DNA from: Acidobacteriota bacterium
Lineage (GTDB): Bacteria > Acidobacteriota > Blastocatellia > Pyrinomonadales > Pyrinomonadaceae
Direction of reading: 5' to 3'
NCBI GenBank assembly: GCA_020199995.1
Contig: JAIVJM010000002.1
Location: 1 to 64,000, forward strand
Length of the DNA: 64,000 nucleotides
Below the pieces are notes generated by a model. That model did not search any database. It was not told where the DNA came from and saw only the letters and a list, made by a program, of their open reading frames with translations. The position numbers were made by a program, and so were the translations under genes. How positions within the stretch are numbered: position 1 is the first letter of the stretch; every line of letters begins with the position of its first letter. Positions 29,653-37,186 of the stretch are shown piece by piece.

Positions 29653-31101
29653 TCAAATCATTCGAGTCTTCCAGCGCCCTTTGCGGAAGACGACGGCGCT
29701 GACGACGGCCAGCGTCGAGAAGGCCACGGTGACGGCGATGAAGACTCCGTGAGGGCCGAGGTTGAAGACGAGGGCCAGCGTGTAGGCGAGCGGGATTTCC
29801 CAGAGCCAGAAGACGAAGAGGTTGATGATGGTCGGCGTCCGCGTGTCGCCCGCGCCGTTGAAAGACTGCGTGATGACCATCCCGTAGGCGTAGAAGAGAA
29901 AGCCGCAGGCGATGATGCGCAGGCAATCAATGCCGTAGTTCTGCACGCTCGGCTCGGAGGTGAAGAGCCGGACGATGGGGCCCGCGAAGAGGACAAAGAT
30001 GAGCCCGATCACGCCGAGGAAGCACATGTTGTAGAAGCCCGCCATCCAGACGGCGCGCTCGGCGCGTTCCGGCTTGCGCGCGCCCAACGCCTGCCCGACC
30101 ATCGTCGCCGCGGCGTTGCTCATCCCCCATGAAGGCAGCAGCGCGAAGAGGATGATGCGGATGCCGATGGTGTAGCCGGCCAGCGCGTCGCTCCCGAAGC
30201 CTGAGAGGATACGGATGAGCCCGATCCAGCTCGCCATCCCGATGAAGACCTGAAAGGCCGCCGAGGAAGAGAGTCTGACGATCCGCCGCATGACTTCCGG
30301 CTCGAGGCGCAGATGCCTGCGTGCGACGTGGATACGCCCGCCGGGCCGGAGCAGGCGCGAGAGCGCGTAGAGCGCGCCCGTGCTGCGCCCGATGGTGGTG
30401 GCGACCGCCGCGCCCGTCACGCCGAGTTCGGGGAACGGCCCGAGGCCGAAGATGAGACAGGGACCCAACAGGATGTTGATGGCGTTGGCGAGCCAGAGGA
30501 CGCGCATGGCAATCGTCGCGTCGCCCGCGCCGCGGAAGATGGCGTTGACGAGAAACAGCATGACGACCGAGGCGTTGCCGCCGAGCATCACGCGCGTGTA
30601 GTTGGTTCCCTTCTCGACGACGCCGGGCGAGGCCCCCATCAGCGCGAGCAGCCGCGGGGCGAGCGTGATGCCGAGGACGGCCAGGACTAACGACACGCAA
30701 ATGCCGATGATGAGCGTCTGTGCGGCGGCGCGCGAAGCGCCCTCCGCGTCGTGCTCGCCCGTGCGGCGCGCGACCATCGCCGTCGCGCCGATGCCGAGCC
30801 CGATGGCGAGCGTGTAGATGAGCGTCAGCATGGACTCGGTGAGCCCGACGGTGGCGACGGCGTCCGAGCCGAGCCGCGCGACGAAAAAGACGTCGGCCAC
30901 GGCGAAGACGCTCTCCATCACCATCTCGAGCACCATCGGGATCGCGAGCAGCATGATGGCGCGCCCGATTGAGCCCTCGGTATAGTCGTAGCGGACGTGT
31001 GTGCCGCGCAAAGCCTGCCAGACCGACGAGATGAAACCGGGGGCTTCGCCTGCGGGCTCTTGCCCCGGAGCGGCGGCCAGATGTTCGGTCGAGTCAGACA
31101 T
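29653..31101 (-). CDS. MATE family efflux transporter
   Basis: I take the ATG at 31101 (MSDSTEHLAAAPGQ), giving 482 residues. An upstream in-frame ATG at 31176 adds a Ser/Arg-rich stretch of no known value. The protein has about twelve membrane helices in two similar halves, with MATE features such as AIMLLAIPMVLEMVMESVFAVADVFFVARLGSDAVATVGLTESMLTLIYTLAIGLG and GAGDATIAMRVLWLANAINILLGPCLIFG. MATE proteins export drugs and cationic compounds using Na+ or H+ gradients. It stands alone. Confidence 0.93.
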   Translation of the reverse strand: MSDSTEHLAAAPGQEPAGEAPGFISSVWQALRGTHVRYDYTEGSIGRAIMLLAIPMVLEMVMESVFAVADVFFVARLGSDAVATVGLTESMLTLIYTLAIGLGIGATAMVARRTGEHDAEGASRAAAQTLIIGICVSLVLAVLGITLAPRLLALMGASPGVVEKGTNYTRVMLGGNASVVMLFLVNAIFRGAGDATIAMRVLWLANAINILLGPCLIFGLGPFPELGVTGAAVATTIGRSTGALYALSRLLRPGGRIHVARRHLRLEPEVMRRIVRLSSSAAFQVFIGMASWIGLIRILSGFGSDALAGYTIGIRIILFALLPSWGMSNAAATMVGQALGARKPERAERAVWMAGFYNMCFLGVIGLIFVLFAGPIVRLFTSEPSVQNYGIDCLRIIACGFLFYAYGMVITQSFNGAGDTRTPTIINLFVFWLWEIPLAYTLALVFNLGPHGVFIAVTVAFSTLAVVSAVVFRKGRWKTRMI

Positions 31102-31213
31102 CCGTTTCTTCTGCTTCAGAGTTTGAGTCCGTGAGGATGAAAGAGCATTTAAAGCGCGGCGATTCGACTGCTGCACGGCGCGCGTCTTTCCGAACGCCCC
31201 CGCCAGCCCCGGC

Positions 31214-32143
31214 TCACTTTATCATGCCTTCGTAGATTGCCTTTGAGATGTCGGCGATGAGCCGGTGCGCGCGCTTCTCTTCGGCCAGCCCGCGTGTCAG
31301 CACGACGAGCACGTAGGGCTTTCTGCGCCCCGGCACGTAGATGATCCCGGCGTCGTGGTTGATCTTCGTAATCGAGCCGGTCTTGTGCGCCACGCGCGCG
31401 GCGGCGGGGAGGCCCGCCGGGAGCCCCTCGTTGAACTTCTGCGCGAGCAGCACTCTGACCATCTCGTCGGACGCCTTCTTCGAGACGGCGCGGCGCGCAG
31501 CGATGGCTTTGAGGATAAGGTGGAGGTCGCGCGCGGTGGTCGTATTGTTCAGGCCGCGCGCGAAAGCCTTGCCGTCCTCGACGCCGCGCAGCACGCGGAT
31601 GTCTTTCGCGCCGAGCCCGCGCATCGTCTCCATGACGCGCTGCGGCGTGACGAGCTCGATGAGGATGTTGGTGGCGAGGTTGCTGCTCTCGGTAATCATG
31701 AGGTGCAGGAGGCGGCGCACCGTCTCCGACCCGCCGATCTGTTTATAGAGCGACGGCTCCGCGTCGTCTGCCGAGGCGACGGAGAAGCTGCTGCCGTCGG
31801 CGATGCTCTTGAAGTCGTTTCTGACGGACACGCGCGCGTCGAGCGAGAGCCGCCCGGCGCGGGCCTGTCTGAACAACTCCAGCATGACCGGCACCTTCAT
31901 CGTGCTCGCGGCGTGGAAGCTCGCGCCCTCGTCGAGCATGACCTCCCACCCGGTTTCGAGGTCGTGGAAAGCGACGGCGACCGTCTCAGCGCCGCTCGCG
32001 GCGATCAACTCCCGAAGCTTCCTCTTCACTTCGGCCTCACGCACGCCCGTCTGTCCCGCGACATGCCCCGGCGGGAACACGCAGAGCACACACCACAGCA
32101 CGAACAGGCAGCAGGCAATGCGGCGAAATGGTTGGGACGGCAT
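31214..32143 (-). CDS. Class A beta-lactamase-like serine hydrolase
   Basis: A signal peptide (residues 1-30) is followed by the active-site S80-T-M-K83 in FHAASTMKVPVMLEL. Next come S153-S-N155 in place of the usual SDN, the omega-loop-like RGVEDGKAFARGLNNTTTARDL, and the HKTGS triad motif near residue 252. Length (309) and motif order match class A beta-lactamases. The SSN substitution and long omega loop place it in the divergent environmental subgroup, so activity on beta-lactams is not certain. It would be exported to the periplasm. A palindromic element lies upstream of its start. Confidence 0.87.
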   Translation of the reverse strand: MPSQPFRRIACCLFVLWCVLCVFPPGHVAGQTGVREAEVKRKLRELIAASGAETVAVAFHDLETGWEVMLDEGASFHAASTMKVPVMLELFRQARAGRLSLDARVSVRNDFKSIADGSSFSVASADDAEPSLYKQIGGSETVRRLLHLMITESSNLATNILIELVTPQRVMETMRGLGAKDIRVLRGVEDGKAFARGLNNTTTARDLHLILKAIAARRAVSKKASDEMVRVLLAQKFNEGLPAGLPAAARVAHKTGSITKINHDAGIIYVPGRRKPYVLVVLTRGLAEEKRAHRLIADISKAIYEGMIK

Positions 32144-32196
32144 GGTCTTCTCCAGAATGTTTCCGACGAAGGGTCGAACAACGGCAATTTTTTCTG

Positions 32197-32414
32197 AAGC
32201 CCCGGCAGGGGCGAAATAATTTAGCCCACGGCGCGAGCCGTGGGAACCGGGTCAGCAGGAAAACCCTGAGCCCCAGCAGGGGCGAAAGATAATTCGAGTC
32301 GGCTTCCAGCTCAAGCTCGAACTTCTTACGCCCCTCCGGGGGGTTTTGTTTTCTTTTTCGCTTCTCTCACGGCTCATGCCGTGGGCTAAACTCTTCCGCC
32401 CCTTTCAGGGGCTC
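32197..32414. repeat. Composite palindromic element, AGCCCC / TTAGCCCACGG type (copy 2)
   Basis: It has the same mirror order as the copy at 21.5 kb: AAGCCCCGGCAGGGGCGAAA (32197), TTAGCCCACGGCGCGAGCCG (32221), AGCCCCAGCAGGGGCGAAAG (about 32269), then CGCCCCTCCGGGGGG (32330), CACGGCTCATGCCGTGGGCT (32368) and CGCCCCTTTCAGGGGCTC (32397). The inter-hairpin spacers differ between copies while the hairpins are kept. It abuts, within 4 bases, the stop codon of the methyltransferase remnant. Confidence 0.85.
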
Positions 32415-32417
32415 GAC

Positions 32418-32756
32418 TCATCTCTTTCCGGCCCGCGTATGAAGATGTTCCATGCCTCCGTTGGCGGCTATGAAATCCTGACGCCCTCGCGGAGTCAGAC
32501 GATAACGCCGCTCGCTCTCTTCGGCAAAGACGCTGACGCTCGCGAGCACGCGCATCAGCCGGAAGAGCGGCGCGGGTTGCGTCCCCGTCGCGCGCGCCAG
32601 CTCTTCGACGCCCGCGGGGCCGTCCTTCAACAAGTCCGCGAGGCCGAGCCGGGCGGCGACGTAGAGGGCCTGCGAAACCCAGCAGCCAGTGCCCAACTGC
32701 AACAGCATGACCTCGGGCGGCGTATCGTTTGTCTTCTGCGGTGCTGCTTTCGACAT
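32418..32756 (-). CDS. Truncated O-methyltransferase (dimerisation domain only)
   Basis: The 112 residues contain VMLLQLGTGCWVSQALYVAARLGLADLLKDGPAGVEELARATGTQPAPLFRLMRVLASVSVFAEESERRYRLTPRGR. This is the winged-helix dimerisation domain that opens acetylserotonin/hydroxyneurosporene-type O-methyltransferases. The catalytic SAM-binding domain (normally 200 or more further residues) is absent. The frame ends within 4 bases of a palindromic element. It is probably a remnant, although a short stand-alone regulatory domain cannot be excluded. Confidence 0.75.
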   Translation of the reverse strand: MSKAAPQKTNDTPPEVMLLQLGTGCWVSQALYVAARLGLADLLKDGPAGVEELARATGTQPAPLFRLMRVLASVSVFAEESERRYRLTPRGRQDFIAANGGMEHLHTRAGKR

Positions 32757-33223
32757 ATTCTCTCCAGTCCATTCTAAATTTTCGCGCCAGACGTCGGCTG
32801 AACCTCAGCACGTTTTTCGTCCCCGCCAACTAACGCGTGAATTCAGAGAGAATCGAATCATCGTTTTCTTTTCGCCCGCTTCCCCGTTTCGTCTCCGGAC
32901 TCCGTTCTGCCCAACGAGCGAGGCGAGATAAGGGCGCGACGCGAGCCGCCGTTTTTGTGGCATGGGCTGTGCATTGATTCTTTATTGATGGGTACGAAAA
33001 GCAGATTTGAGTGCTTGAGTGGGTCAACCGTCACAGGCGTTTCACCCCTCCCGCCCTGTTCTGCCACATGCTTCGACTCGGTGGACGCGGCGTATTCAAT
33101 CTCGCGCCAAAGCTTCGCCGCACCCGCCAGTCAAGCCTTCTATTTCAGCCGCCGCGGAACCGACGCCGCGTGACGCCCGCACGTCCCGCGCGGGAGAGTT
33201 TCTCCGGCGGCGAAGAGGCCCCT
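32757..33223. other. Gene-free stretch between divergent genes
   Basis: About 470 bases of locally lower GC separate the methyltransferase remnant (minus) from the secreted protein gene (plus). I find no coding frame with recognisable content, no hairpin terminator and no repeat of the families seen elsewhere. It presumably holds the promoters of both neighbours. Confidence 0.5.
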
Positions 33224-34216
33224 ATGTTCTCACGACGATTCCGAAGGACGACCCTGCCGTTCCTCCTCCTCCTCCTTCTTTGCTCGCACGCGCGCGCGGA
33301 TTCCGGCCCCGAGCTGCGCGGCGGAGAAATAAAAAAAGCGGAAGATGTCATGGCCCGGCTCTGGCGTCTGGAAGAGGCCGCCGGAGCGCCCGACGGCTCA
33401 CGCGCGTTTGGCGCGCTGGTCAGGGACTTCTACCCGGAGCTTCAGCGGAAGATCGAAGGTCTGCCCGAAGGCGATCTCCGGACAGACCTCTTGACGGCGG
33501 CCCTCCTCTACGAGACCGCTGCGAAAGCGACTCGGCGCGCGGGCGCTTCCATGCCTGTCTGCGGACGCGAATTGCGAGACTCATACCGAAAGCTCTGCCT
33601 CGAAAATTCCTCGGGCGACCGCGCACAGTTTCTCCGCGCGAAGGCACGGCTGCACGCACGTTGGGCCGAGGCCGCGCTCCGGCACCTGCGGGGCGCGCGT
33701 GATACGGCAACGCTCGATGCGCTCAACGAGATGCGGGCCTCGCGCGACGTTGACGGCGTGCTCGGCGTGCGCGCCATCGCCGCCCTCAAGACTCTCGCCG
33801 CGCGAGCCCGCGCCCTCACGTCGGACGAGGATTCGGAGCGACGCACGGCGCGCGTGCGCTTCTCCTTCGACCAAATCTCGGACGGCTTCAACGAAGAATT
33901 GGCGACCGTTGACGGCGTGCTGGCATCGCTCCCGCGCGGGCGCGTCTACGACCTCCTGCGCAACGCGAGGAACTCATACCGCGACGGCCTGTACTGGTCT
34001 GGAAAGACGTTTCAGAGACGCGCGCCGGTCCTCTCGGCCAACTCCTTCGACGCGACGGACGAACTGACGAAGATGAGGCTGGACGCCTCGACCGTTGATC
34101 ACACGGTGCTCGGTAACTGGCTCAGCGCCGACAGGTTCACGAAGAGGGCCGAGAAGGTTCTGGAAGAGGGCGCGCGCCGTTCGGCGCTGCGTCCTTCGGA
34201 CACGCTCGGGCGTTGA
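33224..34216 (+). CDS. Secreted helical protein of unknown function
   Basis: Starting at the ATG at 33224, the 330-residue protein has a clear signal peptide (MFSRRFRRTTLPFLLLLLLCSHARA). In-frame sequence upstream of this ATG reads as Arg/Pro-rich noise and is not used. The mature protein is alpha-helical (AEDVMARLWRLEEAAGA, LRTDLLTAALLYETAAKATRR, HARWAEAALRHLRGARDTATLDAL) with one pair of cysteines (VCGRELRDSYRKLC) that could form a disulphide. I do not recognise a family. It converges on the DHA2 transporter with a 55-base gap. Confidence 0.7.
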   Translation: MFSRRFRRTTLPFLLLLLLCSHARADSGPELRGGEIKKAEDVMARLWRLEEAAGAPDGSRAFGALVRDFYPELQRKIEGLPEGDLRTDLLTAALLYETAAKATRRAGASMPVCGRELRDSYRKLCLENSSGDRAQFLRAKARLHARWAEAALRHLRGARDTATLDALNEMRASRDVDGVLGVRAIAALKTLAARARALTSDEDSERRTARVRFSFDQISDGFNEELATVDGVLASLPRGRVYDLLRNARNSYRDGLYWSGKTFQRRAPVLSANSFDATDELTKMRLDASTVDHTVLGNWLSADRFTKRAEKVLEEGARRSALRPSDTLGR

Positions 34217-34271
34217 TCTTCGAGCGCGAGCAGACGGCGAGAGTGTGGCGCGCTCTCGGTGCGATGCGCTC

Positions 34272-35954
34272 TCAATCGCCGCGGGCCGTGACGGGCTCCG
34301 GCTCGTGTTCCGAATCGAGCGGGGCCAGTTCGGCGATCATCAGCCGCTCGCAGGCCTCCACGCTGCACGAATCCTCGGTCAGATGTTTGTCGTCGCCCGC
34401 GCCGTCGCCCTCGTCGCGCGGGAGGCGGAAGGTGACGAGCAGGGCCAGCGCGGCGAGCACCGTCCCCACCCAGAAAACGTTTTGGATGGACGCGGCCAGC
34501 GCGTCCTGAAGCGCGTCGAGCGTGTCGGGCGGCATCGCGGCGCGCGCCTGTGGCTCGATCAGCGCGTTCGGGTTCGCGGCCAGCTCCGCGGCCCTCTTGG
34601 GAGTCAGCGAAGCGCGACCGGCGCGCGCCATCTCGCCCAGCTGAGAGGCGAGGCCCGCCGAGAGCACCGTGCCCATCACGGCCACGCCCACCGCGCCGCC
34701 GATTGAGCGCGAGAACTGGTTGAGCGAGGTCACGACGCCGAGCTGCGTGCGCGGCACGGCCTGCTGCACCGCGATGAGCAGCGTGAGCATCGTGAGCCCC
34801 AGCCCCGCGCCGATCAACACCAAATCCACGTAGAGCCAGACCCGCGCCGTCCCGCGCCCGAAGCTCGAGAGCAGCACGAAGCCGATTGTGAGCAGCGCGA
34901 ACCCGACGATGCACGTCCTGCGGTAACCGACCCTCAGCAGCAGCCGCCCGCCGACGACCGAGAGCCCCACCCAACTAAGCATCAGCGGCATCAGCAGCGA
35001 ACCGGCCTCGGTGGCGCTCGCGCCGAGCGCGCCCTGCGCCAGAAGCGGGACGAAGGTGAGCGCCCCGAACATCGCCACGCCCGCCAGAAAGCCCGCGCCG
35101 ATGGCGACGGCGACGACGCGATTCCGGAACAGCCTGAACGGCACGACGGGGTCGCTCGCGCGCGTCTCGATCCACACGAAAAGAGCCGCGAGCGCCGCCG
35201 CGCCCGCGAAGAGCGCGAGGTTGCGTGGCGCGGTCAGAGTCGCGAGGCTCCCGCCGCCCTCCACCAGCGCGAGCATGAGCAAAGTAATCGCGGCCATGAG
35301 CGTCGCCGCTCCCGCGTAGTCAATCGCCGGGCGCTCTTGCCGCCGGGGCTCTTTGAGCGCGAGCCCCATCACGAGCGCCGCCGCCAGCCCGAAGGGCACG
35401 TTGAGATAAAAGACCCAGCGCCACGACAGTTGGTCGGTGATGAAGCCGCCGACGACCGGCCCGATGACGCTCGCCAAACCCCACACGCCGCTGAAGTAAG
35501 CCTGCATCCGCGTCCGCTCTTCGATGGTGTAGACGTCGCCGATGATCGTCATGCCGAGCGGGATGAGCGCCCCCGCGCCGAGCCCCTGCACGGCGCGGAA
35601 GGCGATCAACTGCGTCATCGAAGTCGAGAGGCCCGAGAGCACTGAGCCGAGCAGGAAGACGGCGATGCCGAGCTGGTAAAAGAGCCTGCGCCCGTAGAGG
35701 TCGGAGAGCTTGCCCCAGACGGGGACGGTCACGGTTGAGGTGATGAGATAGGCCGAGAAGACCCAACTATAATGATTGAGCCCGCCGAGCGAGGCGATCA
35801 CGGTCGGCATCGCCGTGCTCACGACCGTGGCTTCGAGCGCCGCCAGAAACATCCCCATCATCACGCCGACGGTGACGGCGAGGCGTCTCTTCGACGACAT
35901 CAGGAGCGTCGGCCCGGGGCCGCGACGCGCGGCCTCAACAGAAGTTTCTTCCAT
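34272..35954 (-). CDS. Major facilitator exporter of the DHA2 (EmrB/QacA) family
   Basis: This 560-residue protein has about fourteen hydrophobic helices. The DHA2 signatures are DATVV-like ALEATVVSTAMPTVIASLGG in helix 1, WGKLSDLYGRRLFYQLG (motif A), RAVQGLGAGALIPLGMTIIGDVY (motif B), and SGVWGLASVIGPVVGGFITDQLSWRWVFYLNVPFG (motif C). These proteins pump lipophilic drugs out using the proton gradient. The C-terminus is a long soluble acidic tail. The gene is divergent from the TrxR-like gene; no regulator is adjacent. Confidence 0.93.
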   Translation of the reverse strand: MEETSVEAARRGPGPTLLMSSKRRLAVTVGVMMGMFLAALEATVVSTAMPTVIASLGGLNHYSWVFSAYLITSTVTVPVWGKLSDLYGRRLFYQLGIAVFLLGSVLSGLSTSMTQLIAFRAVQGLGAGALIPLGMTIIGDVYTIEERTRMQAYFSGVWGLASVIGPVVGGFITDQLSWRWVFYLNVPFGLAAALVMGLALKEPRRQERPAIDYAGAATLMAAITLLMLALVEGGGSLATLTAPRNLALFAGAAALAALFVWIETRASDPVVPFRLFRNRVVAVAIGAGFLAGVAMFGALTFVPLLAQGALGASATEAGSLLMPLMLSWVGLSVVGGRLLLRVGYRRTCIVGFALLTIGFVLLSSFGRGTARVWLYVDLVLIGAGLGLTMLTLLIAVQQAVPRTQLGVVTSLNQFSRSIGGAVGVAVMGTVLSAGLASQLGEMARAGRASLTPKRAAELAANPNALIEPQARAAMPPDTLDALQDALAASIQNVFWVGTVLAALALLVTFRLPRDEGDGAGDDKHLTEDSCSVEACERLMIAELAPLDSEHEPEPVTARGD

Positions 35955-36139
35955 CCACCCCTCTCAGCAGAAATATTTGACGAGTCCTCTTTAGAGTAAC
36001 CTCCGGCGACGCCGCGAGTCATCCTGCGGGCTTCACGAATTCACTCCGAAAGCGTGACGGCCCGGCTTGTGAAGTCGGCGAGGCGCGCGCGGCGGCGTTT
36101 CTTTTGTGCGTCGTTCGGGTGGATAATGAGGGCTCGCAC

Positions 36140-37090
36140 ATGAAGGAACAACTTTACGACTGCATCGTGGTCGGGGCGGGGCCGGCGGGGCTCTCGGCCT
36201 CGCTCTTTCTGGCGCGCTACCGCCGGCGCGTGCTCACCTTCCACCACAACAGCCCGCGCAACCTCTACTCGCACGGCGTCCACGGCTTCCTCGGCCACGA
36301 CGGGATTCCGCCGAGCAAGCTTCTGGCCCGGGGCCGCGAGGAGGTCGAGTCTTACGGCGGCCTCGTCGAAGAGGGCTGCGTGACGCGCGTCGAGCGCATC
36401 GGGGATGAGCGTTTCCGCGTCACAGCTAGCGAACGGGGGGGCGAAGCTGGCGTGGACGGTGTGCAAAGCTTCGACGCGCGGCGGCTGGTGCTGGCGACGG
36501 GACTGCGCGACCTGACGCCTGACTGCCCCGGCTTCCGCGAATTCTATGGCCTCTCAGTCCACCACTGCCCCGACTGCGACGGCTTCGAGGCGACGGGCAA
36601 GCGCCTCGTCGTCCTCGGCAACGGGAAGAAGACCGTCGGCTTCGCCCTCGGCCTCCTCACGTGGACTGACAAGCTCACGCTCGTCACCGGCGGCGACCCC
36701 GGCGATATGACCGCGGAGCATCGCGCGCGCCTCGAAGCGTTCGGCATCCCCGTCCTCGACCGCGGCGTGATCGCGCTCGAAGGCGACGCGGAGGCTGGCC
36801 GGCTCGAACGCGCGCGGCTCGACGACGGAGGGGCGCTCGAATGCGACGCGCTCTTCTTCAACCTCGGAACCGTCCCGGCCTCGGACCTCCACGAGACGCT
36901 CGGTTGCCGCCTCGACCCCGAGTGCGGGCTGGTCTGGGTTGACGAAGAGCAGCAGACGAGCGTGCCGGGCGTCTACGCCGCGGGCGACCTCACGCCCCGC
37001 TCGCAGCTCGCCGTCGTCGCCGCCGCCGAAGGCGCGATGGCCGCCATCCATGTCCACAAATCTCTGATTCCAGAATCGCAGCGCATCTAG
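36140..37090 (+). CDS. Thioredoxin reductase-like NAD(P)/FAD oxidoreductase
   Basis: From the ATG at 36140 there are 316 residues. The protein has the FAD dinucleotide fold CIVVGAGPAGLSASLFLAR, the redox pair C143-P-D-C146 in HHCPDCDGFE, a second nucleotide site KRLVVLGNGKKTVGFALGL (lacking the perfect GxGxxA), and the terminal FAD motif VPGVYAAGDLTPRSQLAVVAAAEG. The CPDC pair and length match the low-molecular-weight thioredoxin reductase group, although no thioredoxin is adjacent. It ends directly before an inverted repeat, facing the S41 protease gene. Confidence 0.9.
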   Translation: MKEQLYDCIVVGAGPAGLSASLFLARYRRRVLTFHHNSPRNLYSHGVHGFLGHDGIPPSKLLARGREEVESYGGLVEEGCVTRVERIGDERFRVTASERGGEAGVDGVQSFDARRLVLATGLRDLTPDCPGFREFYGLSVHHCPDCDGFEATGKRLVVLGNGKKTVGFALGLLTWTDKLTLVTGGDPGDMTAEHRARLEAFGIPVLDRGVIALEGDAEAGRLERARLDDGGALECDALFFNLGTVPASDLHETLGCRLDPECGLVWVDEEQQTSVPGVYAAGDLTPRSQLAVVAAAEGAMAAIHVHKSLIPESQRI

Positions 37091-37094
37091 AAGA

Positions 37095-37184
37095 AACGCA
37101 GAAGTCCGCAACGCTCAACGATGAACTAAAAAGCAGATGCTTTGCTTTCAGTTCATCGTTCAGCGTTGCGGACTTCTGCGTTTA
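37095..37184. repeat. Inverted repeat, CAGAAGTCCGCAACG type (copy 1)
   Basis: The arms AACGCAGAAGTCCGCAACGC (37096) and GCGTTGCGGACTTCTGCGTT (37162-37181) continue inward as CAACGATGAACT and AGTTCATCGTT, forming a nearly perfect stem of about 33 base pairs. It sits between two convergent genes, 5 bases after the TrxR-like stop and 3 bases before the S41 stop, so it could end transcription from both sides. Copy 2 is at 43880-43963. Confidence 0.85.
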
Positions 37185-37186
37185 AT

